Notes under the pieces: generated by a model
The model's input: only the letters and a program-made list of their open reading frames with translations
Databases searched by the model: none
What the model was told of the DNA's origin: nothing
Shown: piece after piece, positions 11,731-14,255 of the stretch
How positions within the stretch are numbered: position 1 is the stretch's first letter
How the letters are laid out: every line of letters begins with the position of its first letter
DNA from: Dokdonella_A sp040002595
Lineage (GTDB): Bacteria > Pseudomonadota > Gammaproteobacteria > Xanthomonadales > Rhodanobacteraceae
NCBI GenBank assembly: GCA_040002595.1
Contig: JBDUED010000045.1
Location: 1 to 14,255 of the forward strand
Length of the DNA stretch: 14,255 bases
Direction of reading: 5' to 3'
Translations under genes and position numbers: made by a program

Positions 11731-14255
11731 TCAATCAAAACCGTTGGCGAAGATGCCCACGGTGTCGGTGTCCGTCGAGGTGTTGTTGAGCATGTCCGTA
11801 TCGAGCACGCCGCTGGCTGGCGCGATAGAGACGGTCACCGTGGCCGGCGCTTCGGGCAGTTTGACCACGGTTGCGTGCAGCGTATAGGTGAGCTGTCCGC
11901 CGATCGGGATGTTGACGGTATCGACCAGGCTGCCCGATCCGCTCGCAGTGCAACTCGCGCCTGCGCTGGCGACGCAGGTCCAGCTGATCGCCCCGAGGTT
12001 GCTGGAGAACGTGCTGGTCAGATGCGCCGCCAGTGCGGCCTCGGTGCCGAGATTCTGCACCAGGACCGTGTACGTCAACGCGCTGCCGCCGGCGACAAAG
12101 CTGCGACCATCGCCGATGGCAACGGCAAGATCGACACCGGGTAGCGTGGGGACCACCGCTATGCCGAACGGTTCGTGCAGCAAGCCGCCGCTCGACAGAA
12201 CGCTCTGAGATCCATCGGCCGTGCTGACTCCGACAATCGATGCATTCCCATTGCTGGCGACGTACAGCAGCGCCGACGACGCGGCTGCGACACCCGTTGC
12301 ACCGAGCAAATTACCATCGCTCGTCAACAGACTGGCTACACCGGCACTGGTTACGTGCACGATGTTGTTCGGTGCGCCCGAGACGTGGGTCAACGGGCCG
12401 GCAGTGGAAATCCACGCGCCGTCGTCGCTGGCCAGCGCGAGGCCGACGGGCGCATTCAGATCGCCGCCTTGGCTGATAATCGCCGGCGTGGTTCCATTTG
12501 CCGCCACGCTCCAGTACTTGTTGTCGGGCGACGCGCCGAACACGGCGGCGACATCGGTTGCGCGCAGGCTGCCGTCGCTGGCGACCGCAATGCCGGCCGG
12601 CGCAGTTTGCGCGCCGAGGACGATCGACGGGCCGATTTGCGCGCCAGTGACCTGGTCGATCCGAACGATCGCTCCCTGCGCGGGATCCGCGACAAGGATG
12701 TTGCCATTGGCCTCGACCGTCACGCCAACCGGATTGACGAATGCACTCGACAGCACACTAGCGGCGCCGGTTGCGGGATCGATCCGCAGCACGCCGGGGA
12801 TGCCTGCATCGGCAACGAGCACATGACCATCGGCCTCGACTGCGATACCAAACAGGTTGGTCAGTAGCGGATCGCGACTCAGTGCCGCGGTCTGGCCGTT
12901 GACCGGATTGAACACAATCACCGCTCCCGTGTTGCTGCTCGGGTCGTTGTCGGTCAGCACTACTTCTCCGGCGTGCAGAACCGGCTGGATATGCACACTG
13001 ACCGTAGCGGGTGCCGAGGTCAGGCTGCCATCCGACGCCGTGAAGGTGAATGTGTCATCGCCAATCGCGCCGGACGAGGCCGTATACGTATAGGCCCCGG
13101 TCGCAGCGGTGAGAGTGACGGTTCCCTTCAGCGGCAGCGTCGCCAACGCGAAGGTCAGCGTCTGCGGCGGCTGATCCGGATCGGTCGCCAACAGCGTGCC
13201 GTTTGCGGCACTGCCTTCGAACAAGGTCAAGGTTGCCGGTTGCGCAACAGGCGGCTGGTTCTGGATGGTCAGCGAGATCGTCGCCGGCGCGGACACCTGC
13301 GTGCCGTAGGTGGTCGCGGTAAACGTGAAGGAATCGGCGCCGGTATAGCCCGCGTTCGCCGTATAGGTGAAAGCGCCACTGGCGGCGTTGAAGCCTGAGA
13401 TTGCTCCGTGTAGCGGTAACGCGCCCAGAGCGAACGTGATCGCGGGCGGTCCGCAGTCGGTGCTGCTCGCGGTCAAGGTCGAACTGACGCTGGCGCCGAG
13501 GCCGACACCAAGCGACGCGCTGATTGCGGTCGGCGCGGTTTGTGCGTTGGCGATACTGATGCCAAAACTGTAATTCGTCGGCCCGGGGCCGACAAACGGA
13601 TCATTCGCAAACCCGCCGTCGACATCTTCCACTTCGAACTGGAAGTCGTCATTCGTCGCGCAGGCATCGGACTTGTACGTCACCCGTCCGTTCGCAATCG
13701 CGTCCTGATCAAACGTGGCGGGACTGGCGATGCCATCGAGGTACAAGGTACCGTTGTGAGGCTGACCGCCAATCACGAAGGTCACCGGCGTGGCCGAATC
13801 CGGATCGCTGCCGCTGAGCTGCGTCGGCGTCAGCGTCGCTGTCACGTGTTGGGTCGCACTCAGCGTAGTGTTGGCGGTCAGTAGCGGCGGCGCGTTGACG
13901 CGTACCGCGAACGATGTCGATGTGCTTGCCTGACCATCGGAAACGCTCAACTGAATATGTGCGGTACCGGGCGTCGCTGTCGCGGTGACGGTGACGCTGC
14001 GGTTCGCGCCGCTGCCGCCGAGCACGATGTTCGCATCCGGCACGGAAGTCTGGTTGTCGCTGCTCGCGGTAACCACGAGACTGGCCGGCGGCGTCTCGGC
14101 ATCGCCGACCGTGAACGCCAGCGCGGCTGTCGCAGCGCTTGGCTGGATCACTTGCGCCGGCACCGCGGTGATCGTCGGCGGGTTGTTGTTGTAGTAAAAG
14201 CCGCTATCGAAGGAACTGAGCGCCGAACCCGGCGGTTTGTTCGGTTGATTGTCGT
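11731..14255 (-). CDS. Large secreted repeat protein: Ig/cadherin-like repeats, NHL-like propeller, DUF11-like domain (5' end beyond right edge)
   Basis: The frame is open from the right edge to TGA at 11731-11733, giving 841 codons before the stop; the N-terminus lies outside. Order from the edge: FDSGFYYNNNPPTITAVP linker; an Ig-like module with VTATATPGTAHIQLSVSDG; a cadherin-like module with TYKSDACATNDDFQFEVEDVDGG (about 13870-13600); two tandem modules sharing AxGAxTYTAxxGxxGxDxFTFTA (about 13530-12990); a propeller of six units built on GIAVEADGHVLVAD (about 12970-12140); and a DUF11-like domain (VDLAVAIGDG, SALTYTVLVQNLGTE) at about 12135-11770. It ends IFANGFD. No catalytic motif was seen. 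It is probably exported and displayed or secreted, for adhesion or binding. Composition is Ala/Thr/Ser-rich and poor in Lys and Cys. Confidence 0.8.
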   Translation of the reverse strand, partial: DNQPNKPPGSALSSFDSGFYYNNNPPTITAVPAQVIQPSAATAALAFTVGDAETPPASLVVTASSDNQTSVPDANIVLGGSGANRSVTVTATATPGTAHIQLSVSDGQASTSTSFAVRVNAPPLLTANTTLSATQHVTATLTPTQLSGSDPDSATPVTFVIGGQPHNGTLYLDGIASPATFDQDAIANGRVTYKSDACATNDDFQFEVEDVDGGFANDPFVGPGPTNYSFGISIANAQTAPTAISASLGVGLGASVSSTLTASSTDCGPPAITFALGALPLHGAISGFNAASGAFTYTANAGYTGADSFTFTATTYGTQVSAPATISLTIQNQPPVAQPATLTLFEGSAANGTLLATDPDQPPQTLTFALATLPLKGTVTLTAATGAYTYTASSGAIGDDTFTFTASDGSLTSAPATVSVHIQPVLHAGEVVLTDNDPSSNTGAVIVFNPVNGQTAALSRDPLLTNLFGIAVEADGHVLVADAGIPGVLRIDPATGAASVLSSAFVNPVGVTVEANGNILVADPAQGAIVRIDQVTGAQIGPSIVLGAQTAPAGIAVASDGSLRATDVAAVFGASPDNKYWSVAANGTTPAIISQGGDLNAPVGLALASDDGAWISTAGPLTHVSGAPNNIVHVTSAGVASLLTSDGNLLGATGVAAASSALLYVASNGNASIVGVSTADGSQSVLSSGGLLHEPFGIAVVPTLPGVDLAVAIGDGRSFVAGGSALTYTVLVQNLGTEAALAAHLTSTFSSNLGAISWTCVASAGASCTASGSGSLVDTVNIPIGGQLTYTLHATVVKLPEAPATVTVSIAPASGVLDTDMLNNTSTDTDTVGIFANGFD

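Noticed and set aside
12175..12867. Plus-strand frame of 230 codons opposite the large secreted protein
   Set aside because: It is antisense to the propeller region, whose repeats are clear in the minus frame. The Arg/Asp-rich product looks like an antisense shadow.

Overview
The window is GC-rich and densely coded, with start codons often GTG and short intergenic gaps. The gene content suggests a Xanthomonadales (Lysobacterales) gammaproteobacterium, perhaps Rhodanobacteraceae. The pointers are a PepSY-PhoP-PhoQ cassette, a DUF4214/coiled-coil/methyltransferase next to GT4 glycosyltransferases, and a large extracellular repeat protein ending in a short IFxxGF(E/D)-type tail. This placement is inference from gene content. 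I saw no rRNA, tRNA, CRISPR array, insertion sequence or transposase.

Layout. (1) 1-1141, minus strand: a small lipoprotein with a fibronectin-III-like domain, then the N-terminal part of a GT-C polytopic glycosyltransferase cut by the left edge. (2) 1142-1200: a 59-bp divergent region with two back-to-back sigma70-like promoters whose -10 boxes overlap. (3) 1201-6595, plus strand: an exported transglutaminase-like protein, a DUF4214 / membrane segment / long heptad coiled coil / SAM-methyltransferase fusion, and two GT4 glycosyltransferases coupled by a GTGA overlap. (4) 6644-9074, minus strand: pepSY-phoP-phoQ. (5) 9206-10704, minus strand: tag (DNA-3-methyladenine glycosylase I) and a CtlX-like guanidino-modifying enzyme coupled by an ATGA overlap. 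(6) 10766-11650, plus strand: an EamA/DMT exporter, divergent from tag across a perfect 7-1-7 palindrome. (7) 11682-11719: a strong 14-bp hairpin between convergent genes. (8) 11731 to the right edge, minus strand: the C-terminal 841 residues of a large secreted protein with Ig/cadherin-like repeats, a six-bladed NHL-like propeller and a DUF11-like domain.

Working together. Genes at both ends of regions 1-3 are cell-surface or glycan related. The GT-C enzyme, the two GT4 enzymes and the coiled-coil methyltransferase fit a surface polysaccharide locus. The methyltransferase resembles in architecture (not demonstrably in sequence) chain-terminating enzymes such as WbdD, where a coiled coil sets polymer length. 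No Wzx/Wzy, ABC exporter or initiating transferase is visible here, so the pathway is incomplete within the window. PhoPQ is a plausible envelope regulator next to these genes, but nothing in the sequence links it to them directly. Most of the window is ordinary chromosomal housekeeping and envelope biology. The most notable item is the methyltransferase with its uninterrupted heptad ladder.
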